In this document: one piece after another, positions 12,601 through 22,700 of the stretch
Layout: every line of letters starts with the position of its first letter
Numbering within the stretch: position 1 is the stretch's first letter
Source of the DNA: Phaeosaccion multiseriatum
Taxonomy: Eukaryota; Ochrophyta, other classes
Assembly: GCA_965112735.1 (NCBI GenBank)
Contig: OZ218959.1
Coordinates: 3,224,001 to 3,288,000, forward strand
Direction: 5' to 3'
Length of the DNA: 64,000 nucleotides
Position numbers and translations under genes: made by a program
Notes under the pieces: generated by a model
What the model was told of the DNA's origin: nothing
The model's database searches: none
Seen by the model: the letters and a program-made list of their open reading frames with translations, nothing else

Positions 12601-15600
12601 GTTGGGTTGGGCTGTGCTGTGAGTAGTCGACCGACCGACAATAGACACACGAGCGGCCTTGACCTTTACGCGAGCTCTTCTCTCCCCGTCCGCTGCCACC
12701 CCTCCGCCTCTTCCCTGCCATCCTCCCCTCCTTCCTTCCTTCCTTCCTTCCTTCCTTCCTTCCTTCCTTCCTTCCTTCCTTCCTTCCTTCCTTCCTTCCT
12801 TCCTTCCTTCCTTCCTTCCTTCCTTCCTTCCTTCCTTCCTTCCTTCCTCCCCTCCTTCCTTCCTTCCTTCCTTCCCCCCTCCCCCTCCCTCCCCCACAGC
12901 CCTTCACGCAGGGTCCATGCGCCGCCGCTTCGGTGCCTCGCTGAGACGCAGCAGGACAAGGAGGAGCACAGGGAGTCGATCCTCCTCCTCCTCCACGCAG
13001 AGCGATGATAGCGATACAGAAAGCGACAGTCATAGCGACTCCGACGGCGACGGCCAGCCCCAGGAGCAGCCGCAGCAGGAGGAGGAGGAGGAGGAGGAGG
13101 AGGGACCGGCTTGGAAAAGGGCATGGACAGGCGAAAGCAAAGGGAAAGGAGGAGGAGAAAGAGGAGGGAGAGGAGGAGGAGGAGGAGGAGGAGGAGGAGG
13201 AGGAGGAGGAGGAGGAGGAGGATCTCCCTCGGCAGGAGCGTCGCTTCAGGAGGTTACCCGGCGCTTCAGCTTCGACAAGAATGGCACAAAGAATGGCGAA
13301 CAACAACGCCAGCACCACCGCGACGAGCGAGTCGAGCAGGGTGGAGGAGTAGAGCATGCGGCGAAAGGACCTACACGACTCTCTCTGTTGTCCACTCCAA
13401 AGGCCCCGAGGGGGGCCGTGCTCCCGAGGGGGGGGGCTGTCGAACGGGGCGGAGGGGGCCATCCAGTCAGTCCTCCTCCTCCTCCTCCTCCTCCTCCTCC
13501 GGTAAATCCTCTCACTCCTCCTGTCAGCCCTCTGCTTGTTGCTTCCACGCCTCACGGCAAGGAAGAGAAGGAAGGGGAGGACGGCCGTATGTATAGGTTC
13601 AGAGGCGTGCCTCCTGTGGCTGAATCACCAACTGCTGCTGCTGAGGAGGAGGAGGAGGAGGATAGCACGACAAGCAGAAGGAGCAGGAGGAGGGCGGAAG
13701 GGAGCTCCACGGCGACCACATCCCCTGGAGCTTCTCATCAACACCAGTACCGACACGACCGACACAGGCAGCCAAGAACGAGAAGGGTACCTCTCTCTGT
13801 GACGAGGGTGCCTGTCTCTGTGGTGAAGGAGCCTCTCTCTGTGGCTCCTCTGACCTTTCCAGGGGCGATGAGCGGGGCGAGCGTTGGCAGGGTGGTACGC
13901 AGGGGTCGCGGCAGTGGTCGCAAGGAGTACAAGGAAGAGAGGGAGTCAAATGACGAATATCGACGGCTCCAGCGGGCCGCCCACGCTCATCTTGAGGGGC
14001 AATGGACTCGCTACAGTACAAGTGTCAGTACTGGACTGAGTCTGACACGGACACCGAGGAGTGCGACTTCGAGTCCGAGTTCGATTCCGGGTGTGCTTGC
14101 CGTGGCCAATCGTGTGGATGACATGTTGGCTGCGGCCATGGAGAGGGCGGAGAAGCTTTGGTGGAGGTGGAGAGCGTGGAGGGGATTGCTGGGGCTCAAG
14201 CAGGAGGCGAGGAGGGGGAGGGCGGCGAGAGTCATGCAACAGGTGGGAGGAGGAGGAGGAGGGGGAGGAGGAGGAGGGGGAGGAGGAGGAGGAGGAGGAG
14301 GAGGAGGAGGAGGAGGAGGAGGAGGAGGAGGAGGAGGAGGAGGAGGAGGAGGAGGAGGAGGAGGAAGAGGAAGAGGAGGAGGAGGAGGAGGAGGAGGAGG
14401 AGGGAGGAGGAGGGATAGGAGGACGAGGAGGAGGAGGAGGAGGAGGAGGAGGAGGAGGAGGAGGAGGAGGAGGAGGTTTGCTTCTTGTTGCTGGGCTTCA
14501 CTACCACACGATATCAGTCTCCTAAAAGAGTCTGACATTTGTTTGACGCTGACACTAACCACGTCCTCAATTGCGGCCTTCGTTCGCTTCTTCTTGCGCC
14601 ACTTCCTATCTGCATGGGTTGGCTGTGTGTGTGATGTGTGTTGCCTTTGCCTTTGCATTTGCGTTTGCTTCCACTTGTCTTGTCTTGCAAAAGCGGAAGG
14701 CAGGACAGGCCCTTGTGTTCTGGGGCGTGTGGGCGGCGTGCAGAAGGAGCGGCAGCGTTGTAAGGAGGGCCAAGCGAGTGAAAGGTAAGTTCAGTTGCTT
14801 GGGCATCACAAGCGAAATTGGGCATCAGAGCACTGCCCAACTTTGACAAGTTGTGACGTTTGAGGGGCAAATGTCCCAGTCTTCTTCTTGTTGTACATGT
14901 AGCACTCTTTCTGCCCCTCTTTCTTCCTCTCTTCTCTGTCTCCCTCTCCCTCCGTCTCTTTCTCTCCCTCTCTCTCTCCCTCGCCCTTCCCTCCTCCGTC
15001 TCCACCTCATTCCTTCGCCCCTCCGCCCGTCCTTGCCTCCAACCCCCCCCTCCTCCTCTCTCCTTCCTCACTCCCTCATCCCCCCAGACCGCCGCGCAAT
15101 TCTCGACCTGTGGAGGGAGGCCACCCTCATGCGGCAGCTCGATCGCACCAGCCGATCTCGAGCTCTTCGGTCCTCCTTGCCTGCCTTCCGGCGCTGGAGA
15201 GGCCGGATCGAGGCGAGGAGAGAGGCCGGCAGTCTCGTTCGGACGGCGTTGCTGAGAAGGGCTCTGAGCAGCCTTCGCTCGCTGTGCAGGTACGTACGGA
15301 GGAGTTGTGCAGCAAGTAGTAAGTCAATGGGTAGTAAGTAGTAAGTCAATGGGTTGATGAAGTGTTAGTCAATGGGTCTGTGGAGCTGTGTAGTGCATAT
15401 TAATCGAGTCTAAGGAGGGTTGACGTATACTTGCCTTCTCTGTCTGCTGACTTACTGACCGCCCTCTCTTTGCTGTCTTACTTTACTACTTCACTAACCT
15501 GCGACTAGGCGGAGACAAGACGCTCGTTTGTCGCTGAGTCGAGTATGCAGTGCCATCCGTATCTCAGACTACGAGCCGAGCCTGCTAAGGGCGTGCCTCA

Positions 15601-16212
15601 GAGCGTGGAGGGGCAAGGCGGCCGTCGACAGGGCCGCGAAGCACCAACGGCCGCACCTCTTGCTGACCCGGGGGTGGGGGAGGTGGAGGCGCCTTCACAC
15701 CGCTCGACTGCTCCAGGCGGAGAGTCGACGGGCCGCCATCGGTAAGGACGACTTAGCGTGGGGGTGAGGGTGAGGGTGAGGGTGAGGTCGAGGGTAAGGG
15801 TGAGGGTGAGGGTGGGGGCTGAGGGTCAGCGGGAGGGTATATGGGTGAGAAGGGGAAGACTGAGACTAGTTCACACAAGCAAGTATCTTCCCTCTCCTGC
15901 TGCTCTGCTCAGCGCTCGGTGAGGGTTGATGGCCATCCAATGATTTGCTTGCATCGCTTACGTGGTATCGCCTCCCCCCCCCCCCCCCCTCTCTCTCTCC
16001 CTCTCTCTCGTCTCTCTGCCGCTCTGCATCTCTCTGTGACTCTTCCTCCCCCATGCAATGTGCCATCCATCTTGTGCCATCAATAATACTCTTCATACAA
16101 CGCAGGTATGTACAGAGCGAGGCTTGCCCAGCGCTGCTTTCACGCTTGGTCGGCATGGGCTATGCTCAGAGACTCACAGAGGGACAAGTACCAACAGAGC
16201 ACCAACAGGTGA
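1..16212 (+). CDS. Sfi1-like centrin-binding-repeat protein (3' part, 25 exons, 5' end outside window)
   Basis: Seen exons: 1-86, 427-1131, 1363-2162, 2465-2594, 2941-3023, 3670-3816, 4330-4418, 4818-4923, 5374-5503, 5868-6017, 6838-7041, 7327-7386, 7724-7945, 8215-8373, 8735-9067, 9367-9443, 9746-10566, 10837-11062, 11284-11632, 11995-12532, 12900-14242, 14694-14784, 15088-15289, 15509-15741, 16106-16212 (TGA at 16210). Splice phases agree at every junction and give 2462 codons plus stop. The protein is a chain of Arg/Leu/Trp-rich helical units such as [28 protein letters not shown] and FHAWSAWA, typical of Sfi1 repeats, which form a long helix that binds centrins in the half-bridge/centrosome or basal body. 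Exons 20-21 add a Ser/Pro/Glu/Gly-rich low-complexity region. The assignment to Sfi1-type is by repeat pattern only; another W/R repeat coiled-coil protein is possible. Introns are nearly all microsatellite. The exon 4 donor is GC. Confidence 0.8.
2213..2464 (+). repeat. (CACT)n then (CCCT)n microsatellites filling an intron 3' end
   Basis: CACT repeats pass into CCCT repeats and end at the acceptor at 2464. They form the pyrimidine-rich tract of this intron of the Sfi1-like gene. Confidence 0.9.
2595..2596 (+). other. GC-type 5' splice site in the Sfi1-like gene
   Basis: Exon 4 ends CAG|GCGAGT. Reading on meets an in-frame TGA before any GT donor, and the next exon at 2941 starts in the phase required by this junction. 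A GC-AG intron is therefore the simplest reading. Confidence 0.65.
2799..2925 (+). repeat. CTGCCATCCC decamer minisatellite
   Basis: About a dozen near-identical 10-bp units lie immediately upstream of the acceptor at 2940. The same decamer recurs in introns at 7250-7316, 37741-37835, 38865-39535 and, on the opposite strand, 48288-48390. Confidence 0.9.
3029..3450 (+). repeat. CATATGCC minisatellite, about 22-bp unit
   Basis: Roughly 18 units of the form CATATGCCTGTCTTGAT plus a short linker begin directly after the donor at 3023 and fill over half of the intron. Units differ by single bases and some carry a variant linker (CCTGATGTATGT). Confidence 0.9.
3840..4105 (+). repeat. Purine (GGGA/GGAA)n block after a donor
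   Basis: Imperfect GGGA/GGAA repeats start about 25 bp after the donor at 3816, including a duplicated block of some 100 bp containing GATGGATGGAAGG. Confidence 0.85.
4160..4320 (+). repeat. 21-bp tandem array carrying the TATCACCAACTG word
   Basis: Eight copies of a 21-bp unit (CTGTATCACCAACTGGCTG plus two bases) run into the acceptor at 4329. The last copy is truncated and grades into the AG. This is the only place where the dispersed word is tandemly amplified. Confidence 0.9.
4577..4712 (+). repeat. (CCCT)n microsatellite
   Basis: Nearly perfect tetranucleotide run in the intron between exons 7 and 8 of the Sfi1-like gene, pyrimidine-rich on the transcribed sense strand. Confidence 0.9.
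5035..5360 (+). repeat. TAATATCGT 9-mer repeat followed by (CCCT)n
   Basis: Five to six ATATCGTTA/ATATCGCTA units at 5035-5090 are followed by about 225 bp of CCCT repeats that end just before the acceptor at 5373. Confidence 0.85.
5506..5862 (+). repeat. (GGA)n after the donor and (CA)n before the acceptor
   Basis: The intron between 5503 and 5868 starts with GAGGAGGAGG trinucleotides and ends with a long CA/CACG tract that abuts the acceptor. It is a clear case of purine-to-pyrimidine polarity within one intron. Confidence 0.85.
6180..6820 (+). repeat. Long (CCCT)n microsatellite, about 640 bp
   Basis: The longest simple repeat of the window. It ends within 20 bases of the acceptor at 6837 of the Sfi1-like gene. 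The long SLPP-repeat open frame here is a translation of this repeat, not a gene. Confidence 0.95.
7617..7709 (+). repeat. (TTCCC)n microsatellite
   Basis: About 18 pentanucleotide units immediately upstream of the acceptor at 7723. Confidence 0.9.
8375..8535 (+). repeat. (GGGA)n block directly after a donor
   Basis: Purine repeats start within a few bases of the donor at 8373. The same intron ends in a pyrimidine tract, one TATCACCAACTGCTG word (8669-8683) and four CCTAAT units (about 8693-8715). Confidence 0.9.
9600..9735 (+). repeat. (CT)n-rich polypyrimidine tract
   Basis: CTCTCT-rich sequence leading to the acceptor at 9745 of the Sfi1-like gene. Confidence 0.85.
10709..10830 (+). repeat. 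(CCCCT)n microsatellite
   Basis: Over 20 perfect pentanucleotide units up to the acceptor at 10836. Confidence 0.95.
11750..11950 (+). repeat. (CACT)n microsatellite, three blocks
   Basis: Three CACT blocks separated by CTCTCTT/CGCCACT spacers, suggesting duplication of a roughly 60-bp higher-order unit, in the intron before exon 20. Confidence 0.85.
12728..12875 (+). repeat. (TTCC)n microsatellite
   Basis: Nearly perfect TTCC run ending just before the acceptor at 12899. Confidence 0.95.
14243..14475 (+). repeat. (GGA)n microsatellite after a donor
   Basis: Follows the donor at 14242 directly. Its open frames (poly-Gly, poly-Glu, poly-Arg) are repeat translations. Confidence 0.9.
15752..15830 (+). 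repeat. (GGGTGA)n repeat
   Basis: GAGGGTGAGGGTGAGG-type hexamers shortly after the donor at 15741. They are G-rich on the sense strand. Confidence 0.8.
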
Positions 16213-17945
16213 AGATGGAGGGCTGACAGAGACGAGCAGAGAATGAGAGGGGCCATCACAGAGAACGAAAGGGGGCTACGGGCCAAGTACCAACAGAGCA
16301 CCAACAGTTGAAGATGGGGCAATGGCAGACGAGAGTCCAGGGACGACTGGGGAGCCAGCACTAATCACGAGGCTCCTCACTACAATAGGGTTGTAGACAA
16401 TGAAGCGTAGACATGTCAAGGCGTCAAGGCTTTCGCAGGAGCTTTGAGCAAACAGTATAGAGATAGGCTTCGCTTGTGCGAGGCGGAAAGGAAGAATCCC
16501 ATGGCCCACACTCAATGGTGGTACGTGATTTGTGCGTCATAGTGGGTCAACGGGGGGCAAAAAGGGGTTCAAAGGCAGTCAAACGTGGTCAAAGTTAGAG
16601 TCAAGTGGCGTTAAAACAGGGCGTCAAAGCAAAGTGCCTTTCAACCGCGAAGAAATCGCACTACGGAGGTCGACTTTCGTCTCGATTTTGGTGTAAGTCG
16701 AAGGTGAGCATTCACTGATCATCTGAAAGTCGACTTAGTGATGGGGATGATCTTTTTATGTGCGAAAGTTGACCTCGACATCAGCTGGAACCCCCCAAAC
16801 CGGCCAGAAACAGCACTCGTCACAGGGTTCTGCCGGCAGAAACGGGAAACAGGAAAACACATCAAGAGTGGAGTCTGTTGCGCACGCTGTGTGGAGCACG
16901 TAGGGGTAGGGGAGGCGCCGCTTGGTTATAGGGTATGCATGGGTTATGCACTCCCACGTTCTGGGCATGTGGGCACAGAAACACAAATACACAAGATACA
17001 AAAATATGAATTTTAGTACAGTGGTCGACGGTAAAGAAGCGAAGGGTGCCACGAGACCCCGGGGGGTAGTCAGATTGTATAAGCCGGCAGGGAATGAATC
17101 ACAGTTGTCGGCATTATATCACCACCCTATTCGAGAGAACAAGAACTAATTTCGCAAAAACAAAAAAAGTAAGTGCGACAGAGGAGAGAAAAAGGCAAGA
17201 AGAAAGAGCAGCAGGAGAGAGGGAGAAGACAAAAGGTGGGTACCAAGATGTGGAAAGAAAGACGGCCTTCCGCTGGGTCGTCAATCGAAAATCGCGGGGA
17301 GAGATGCATGTCAGCAGCCAGGGGAAGATCCGAGGCCCGCGTATTTCCGCGTTCCCGCATTCTTTCCTTTGTGTCTAGGGAGAGTTGATAGGGGCTGCCT
17401 GTGCTAAAAGCAAGAGCTGCATGATCCCTCCTCATACAACTCGTCTCCCTTGGCGTTGTGACTTGAACTTGCCACACATCACTCGACTCGCTCATTCACC
17501 CCTCCAACGTTGGACCTGGTACAGTTGTACCGTCGTACGTCACCGAGAGCAAAGCCAACAGACGAGGCTCACACCAGGCCTGTGGCCAGGATGTTTCAGG
17601 TGCGGTGATTAGCACGGAAGGTAGAAAGGGGGTAAGGGGGAGGGGGGGTGAATGGCTGCCCAAGCAAGCAATGACCAGGTGGGGAGGGGCGGCGAGCGAG
17701 CATTTGGAGCTAGCGAGGGGGACAGCCATCCACGATGGCAATCTCTGAACGTTACTTGTTGCTCGCTACTCCTCCGGGAATTCTCAAGCTCCTGAAGACT
17801 CTTCCCTGCCTGGCGAGCCTGAGCCCTACTGACCTTGAATTCCCCTCCGCCCCTGCCTTCCCCTGCTGTTCCTGACTTGCCCCGCCCGCCCACTCCCTTC
17901 GTTCTATCTACCACCTCTCCGGCCCCTTGAACAATACATAAAGAC
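16213..17945. other. Intergenic stretch, no gene recognised
   Basis: Downstream of the Sfi1-like stop. A partial copy of the gene's 3' end lies at 16288-16325 (AAGTACCAACAGAGCACC and flank). The rest has normal base composition, short open frames on both strands and no recognisable domain. Imperfect inverted AGTCGAC motifs lie around 16665-16740. Confidence 0.5.
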
Positions 17946-18022
17946 ATCTTGGAGGTGGGGGCTGCTGCTGGCGCTGTTGGCGCTCAGTGGAGAGCACTTT
18001 CTTCCGGTCCGAGGCCAAAAAG
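17941..18022 (+). other. Possible signal-peptide-coding exon
   Basis: One frame reads KTSWRWGLLLALLALSGEHF, a basic/aromatic start and an 8-10 residue hydrophobic core, and ends at a GT donor after 18022. No in-frame ATG is visible just upstream, so the Met would lie in another exon. Its position ahead of the galactose-binding-repeat gene makes it a candidate secretion signal for that gene. This is inference only. Confidence 0.25.
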
Positions 18023-18099
18023 GTCAGTAGCAGGCTTGCTTGACAAGCTTAAATTTAAGCGAGCGAACAGGCAGGCAGCAGCGTTCCTGCGTGTTGAGC

Positions 18100-18720
18100 A
18101 CCGCAGTACTCAACTCCCCTCCCCTTTCTTTGAGCGAGCGGATTGGCTGAAGCAACCTTCTCACCCCCTTTTCCCAGCGCTGAGGCTGTCCCCTCTCACT
18201 TTGGTAGGAGCTGCGCAGCCTGAGGGCCACTCCCCCCCCCCCGATGCTTGCGAATCATCATTGGGCTTCTCTATTCCCTCTCTCTCACTTTTTTGGAATC
18301 CTGTCTGCCCCGCCCTTCCCCCCCCCCCCCCCCGGCCCTGCCGCCCCAACACACCATCCGGCATGCTCCTCGCAATGGTGGGCCAGGCACTCCATGTAAG
18401 TAAAGAACGAATTCGCAAGCTGCTGCTCTCTCATCCTCTCCCCTTGGCAGAAGCTGCGCACGGTCCACTTGCTCACAACCACCACCCCCTGAGCCTTCTT
18501 CTTTATTCCCTCTCTCTCCCTGATTTGGAGTTCTTTCTGCCCCGCCCTTAGCTACTATTCCCCGCCCCCCCCCCCGGCCCCGCCGCCCCAACACACCATT
18601 CGGCGTGCTCCTCGCCATCATGTGCCAGCCCCTCCATGTAAGTAAAGAACGAATTCGCAAGCTGCTGCTCTCTCATCCTCTCCCCTTAGCAGAAGCTGTG
18701 CACGGCCGGTCCTCTCGCTC
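18100..18720 (+). repeat. Diverged tandem repeat, about 240-bp unit
   Basis: 18355-18470 and 18593-18710 are near-identical, sharing CATGTAAGTAAAGAACGAAT and the flanking pyrimidine tract and AGAAGCTG. An older copy is recognisable around 18120-18240. Each unit contains a GTAAGT donor-like and a (C/T)AGCAG or GGCAG acceptor-like site, so duplicated exons are possible, but no clear reading frame is seen. Confidence 0.7.
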
Positions 18721-18862
18721 ACCTCCTCCTCCTCCTCCTCCTCCTCCTCCTCCTCCTCCTCCTCCTCCTCCTCCTCCTCCTCCTCCTCCTCCTCCTCCTC
18801 CTCCTCCTCCTCCTCCTCCTCCTCCTCCTCCTCCTCCTCCTCCTCCTCCTCCTCCTCCTCCT
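18720..18862 (+). repeat. (CTC)n microsatellite
   Basis: About 45 CTC units. The poly-Pro/poly-Gly frames across it are artefacts. Confidence 0.95.
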
Positions 18863-19083
18863 TCTCTCACCTCTTCACCTTACTTGCAATCCGTATGCCT
18901 CCACTTCCCACCTTATCCGCCCCCGCGACTTACCTGCTGGACTGCTAACGCCGCGGTTGTTCTTCCCCCCGTTCTATTATGCACCTGTGGGTGTATGTAT
19001 ACCTGCCCGCTCGGCTCGGCTGACTGGGCGGCGCTCTTCTCGGACTGTACCCGCCCTTCTCCTCGGCTGTGGTGCTTGCTAAG

Positions 19084-19736
19084 TGCCGGAAAAGTGAGTA
19101 TTGTGTGCTTCCTAGGGCCTCAGCCACGTAAGGCCCGCCCAATGACCTCACTTTTCCCTCCATCCTCTTCCCTTCCACGCTTTGCCTCGCTGCCGCTGCC
19201 CTGACCCTGACAGGAGCGTTGTGATCACAGTGCAACCGGACACGTTCCTCAACCTCGCAGAAGTTACCTGCTATGGCGGTGCTCTTGCGCTCATTGAGCC
19301 TCTCGCGGCGGATCTTAGCTCCGTTTATTTTTCTCCTATCTCTTTGGAGTCCTTCCCTGGCTCTCAATGCACGGACGGAGATGAAACTACTCTTTGTATC
19401 GCCGACCCCGATACAGCCGGCGCCACCCTCACCCTGGACCTTCCTGACGAAGCTATTTCCTACTGCACGGTGGTTAATCGTCCCACCGACAACCAGATTT
19501 TTCTCGATCGGATCAACGACGCGACCTTCACCATCCTCGCCGCGGACGGCACAATCGAGTATGCTGCCACCTTTCCCAACGTGGCACAACAAACCTACAC
19601 CTTTTGTACGTGCCCTCAGAAGACGAATAGAGGATGGCTGCTTTCAGCCCCTCCCTGTCCGATGTCCTCCTTCCTACCCAGCGCTCAGTCGTGTTGTCGT
19701 GTGCTCCCCCCCCCCCCCCACTCCTCCTCCTCCTCC

Positions 19737-19799
<63 letters not shown>

Positions 19800-22700
19800 A
19801 TTCTGGTGTGCTGCTCGTTCCACGGGCGGCTCACTGCTGCCTGGTGTGTTCGCTCACCCGCATGTGTGCTTCCACGGCTCGGCGGATGGCCACTGACGGC
19901 CCTGCCTTTACCACTGTGCACTCCTCTGCCCATCGTAGTTGTTGGCAAGTAAGTACCCCCTCTGTGAAACTGATGGGAATAGTACTGGAGCTCCCTATGG
20001 ACCTTCCCTTTCTTCTCATTTTATTGGGCCCCTCCTCCTGCTGCCTACGCGAGCCGCAGATGACGTCATCACTAACGCACGTTGCGATCCCCCCGTCTTG
20101 CCTGTCGCTGCCTTCCTCCTCGCCCCCCCCCCTCGCTGATCTCACCCCTTTGCCCTTGCAGACGCGTCGTGATCGAAGTCGAGCAGGGCAAGACCATCAA
20201 TCTCGCAGAAGTCGCATGTTACGATGGCAACAGTGTCAAGATTCCGCGAAGAGACATCACCTTGAGCTCCCTCTTCAGGCCCAGGTATCCTGCCTCTCTA
20301 TGCGACGACGGCAACGTCTACACCTTCTGTCACTCCGACGGAGGGGCAGCAGAACCAGGCATCCTCACTCTCTACCTTTCTGGCGGTCGTGACCAAGTCG
20401 TTGCGTACTGCGAGGTCACCAACCGCCGTAGCAGTTGCTGCAAGAACCGCATCGACGGCGCCAGCTTCAAGATCCTTGACGCGGACGACAATGAGCTGTA
20501 CTCAAGCGTCTTTGTCGGAGCAGAAAACTCCTACACCTTCGGTACGTACACGTGGCTGCCTGCGTCATGCTCCCGCGGGGTGGGAGGGGGGGGAGTAGAG
20601 GGCGATCAATACTTGTCAGCTGCCATGGTGGAGCTGCTCCTCGATCATTTCCCCACCGTAAATCTCGAAGCCCTCCCCCTCCCCCGCCCGCCCCACACAC
20701 TTACCCTTACGTGCTGCTCACGTCCTGTCCCCCCCGTTGGGCTGCTCACTGCTGCCTGCCCTGTTCGCCCGCATGTGTGCTTCCACGGGTCGGCGTATGG
20801 GCACTGACGGCCTTTGGACCATTGTGCATCCTGCTGCTCTCCTATGCCTATTGTAGATACTGGCAAGTAAGTACCCCCTCCTCTGTGAAACTCATGTGAA
20901 CAGCCAGAGCTCCTTATGAACCTTCCTTTGTTCCTCACTTCATTGGGCCCCTCCTCCTGCTGCCTACGCGAAGCGCAGATGACGTCATCACTAACGCACG
21001 TTGCGATCCCCCCGTCTTGCCTGTCGCTGCCCTTCCTCCTCGCCCCCCCCCTCGCTGATCTCACCCCTTTGCCCTTGCAGACGCGTCGTGATCGAAGTCG
21101 AGCAGGGCAAGGCCATCAATCTCGCAGAAGTCGCATGTTACGATGGCAACAGTGTCAAGATTCCGCGAAGAGACATCACCTTGAGTTCCCTCTTCAGGTT
21201 CAGGTATCCTGCCTCTCTATGCGACGACGGCAATGACGGCACCTTCTGTTACTCCGACGCAAGCGCAGCAGAACCAGGCATCCTCACTCTATACCTTTCT
21301 GGCGGTCGTGACCAAGTCGTTGCGTACTGCGAGGTCACCAACCGTAACGGTTGCTGCAAGGACCGCATCGACGGCGCCAGCTTCAAGATCCTTGACGTGG
21401 ACGACAATGAGCTGTACTCAAGCGTCTTTGTCGGAGCAGAAGACTCCTACGCCTTCTGTACGTTGGGGCGGGGAGAGGGAGATTTGTATTTCATGCTTTT
21501 GACTGCCGCTCTTCCTCTTCTCGTTTTGCTCTATTCAGCCGTCAGTCCTGTTGTCGGACGTGGAGCAATGCTGCCCCTCGCTCTCCCCACCTTCATCTGG
21601 ACTGCGTGTGTCTCAGACTCAATCTCAGCCCTGTGCCCCTCCTGCTCCGTTATCGGCGTGCCCATGGGATGCTCACTCCCCACTTGCCGGCAGCTTGCTT
21701 CTCACTTCCCTTTGTTCTCTTTTGCCGCTCCGCGCCTTTTGCCCACCTCCTTCTCCTGTCCCTACCACGACTTAAAAGACATTCCGCGGACTGTATGCGT
21801 GACGGGCGGTGGAGTCTACAACGCCTTCTCCAGTACGTGCACCTGCCCTTCTGTGAACCCTGTCAGTCCAGTTGTGTGTGGGGGACAGGCCTGCCAGGTG
21901 GGTGCGGTTGCGGCTTTCACCAGCGCTTCTCACCAAGTATTTGCTTGACTCGCCCCCATGCATTTCCCGCGCTCTTTGCCACTCCAGCCAGGCTCTCTCT
22001 ACACCAACAGCCTGCTGGCTACCTGCCACTCTTCCTCTATCCCCTTTTTCTGCCTGACCTGTTGAGAGCTGCTGCCCCCCTCCTTGGAAGAGGGACTGGA
22101 CAGTGTCAACGCCGTACCATACCAATCTCTTTTTTCCGAGGAAGTGGGCACATGACTGACTTTTGTTCCACCGCCCCACTTGACCGCGTTGCGCTGTGCT
22201 GCCTCCCTTCTTCCCTGCCACAAACCGATCACCTTCCCTCATGCCACGGTCATGACTCACCAAAACATCGGCAACGATTGGCTCGCTGGGCCGCACCACG
22301 AACGTGCCCCCTGCCTGTGCCCCCTACTACCTAACGCTCGTCCTCACGGCGGCCTGTGGTTGGCTCCCTCGCCCCCTCATTCTGCTCACGCTGCGGCTCT
22401 TCACACGACCCTTCGTATTCTCTTCTTATGGTGGCATTGCTTCTTCGACGTCACAGGGCATCACATTTGAGGTGAGTGTTAACTATCGTTCGTTCCGTCC
22501 ACCGTTTGAACTCACACGCCAGGCAGGGGCTGAGAAGTGTTTCTGAGTGTGGCCTCCGCCGCTTGTTGATTGACGTTTGAGACTCGCCTTTCATTGTATT
22601 AGGGCGGGGCGGCTGCGTTCTTTGCGACAGCGTTAGCGCCTGCCTGATCGTCGGGCCAGTTTAAGCCTGTGCCGTCGCTGTCGGCCAGGGCCCCCCTTCT

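Larger units (their letters stand above)
19860..21480 (+). repeat. Tandem duplication of an exon-intron cassette, about 915 bp unit
   Basis: Sequence from about 19860 to 20770 (intron with GCATGTGTGCTTCCACGG, micro-exon, intron with GACGTCATCACTAACGCACG, domain exon) is repeated from about 20770 to 21460. Intron stretches of roughly 100 bp are almost identical between copies, so the duplication is recent. The first domain (19214) is much more diverged. Confidence 0.85.

Noticed and set aside
13005-13360. Alternative frame with [10 protein letters not shown] in the Sfi1-like gene
   Set aside because: Would need an intron inside the GGA repeat with weak signals. The single long exon 12900-14242 keeps phase on both sides, though the repeat-like peptide is noted.
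14060-14100. B-box-like GAGTTCGATTCCGGG
   Set aside because: It lies inside a coding exon of the Sfi1-like gene with no A box or cloverleaf.
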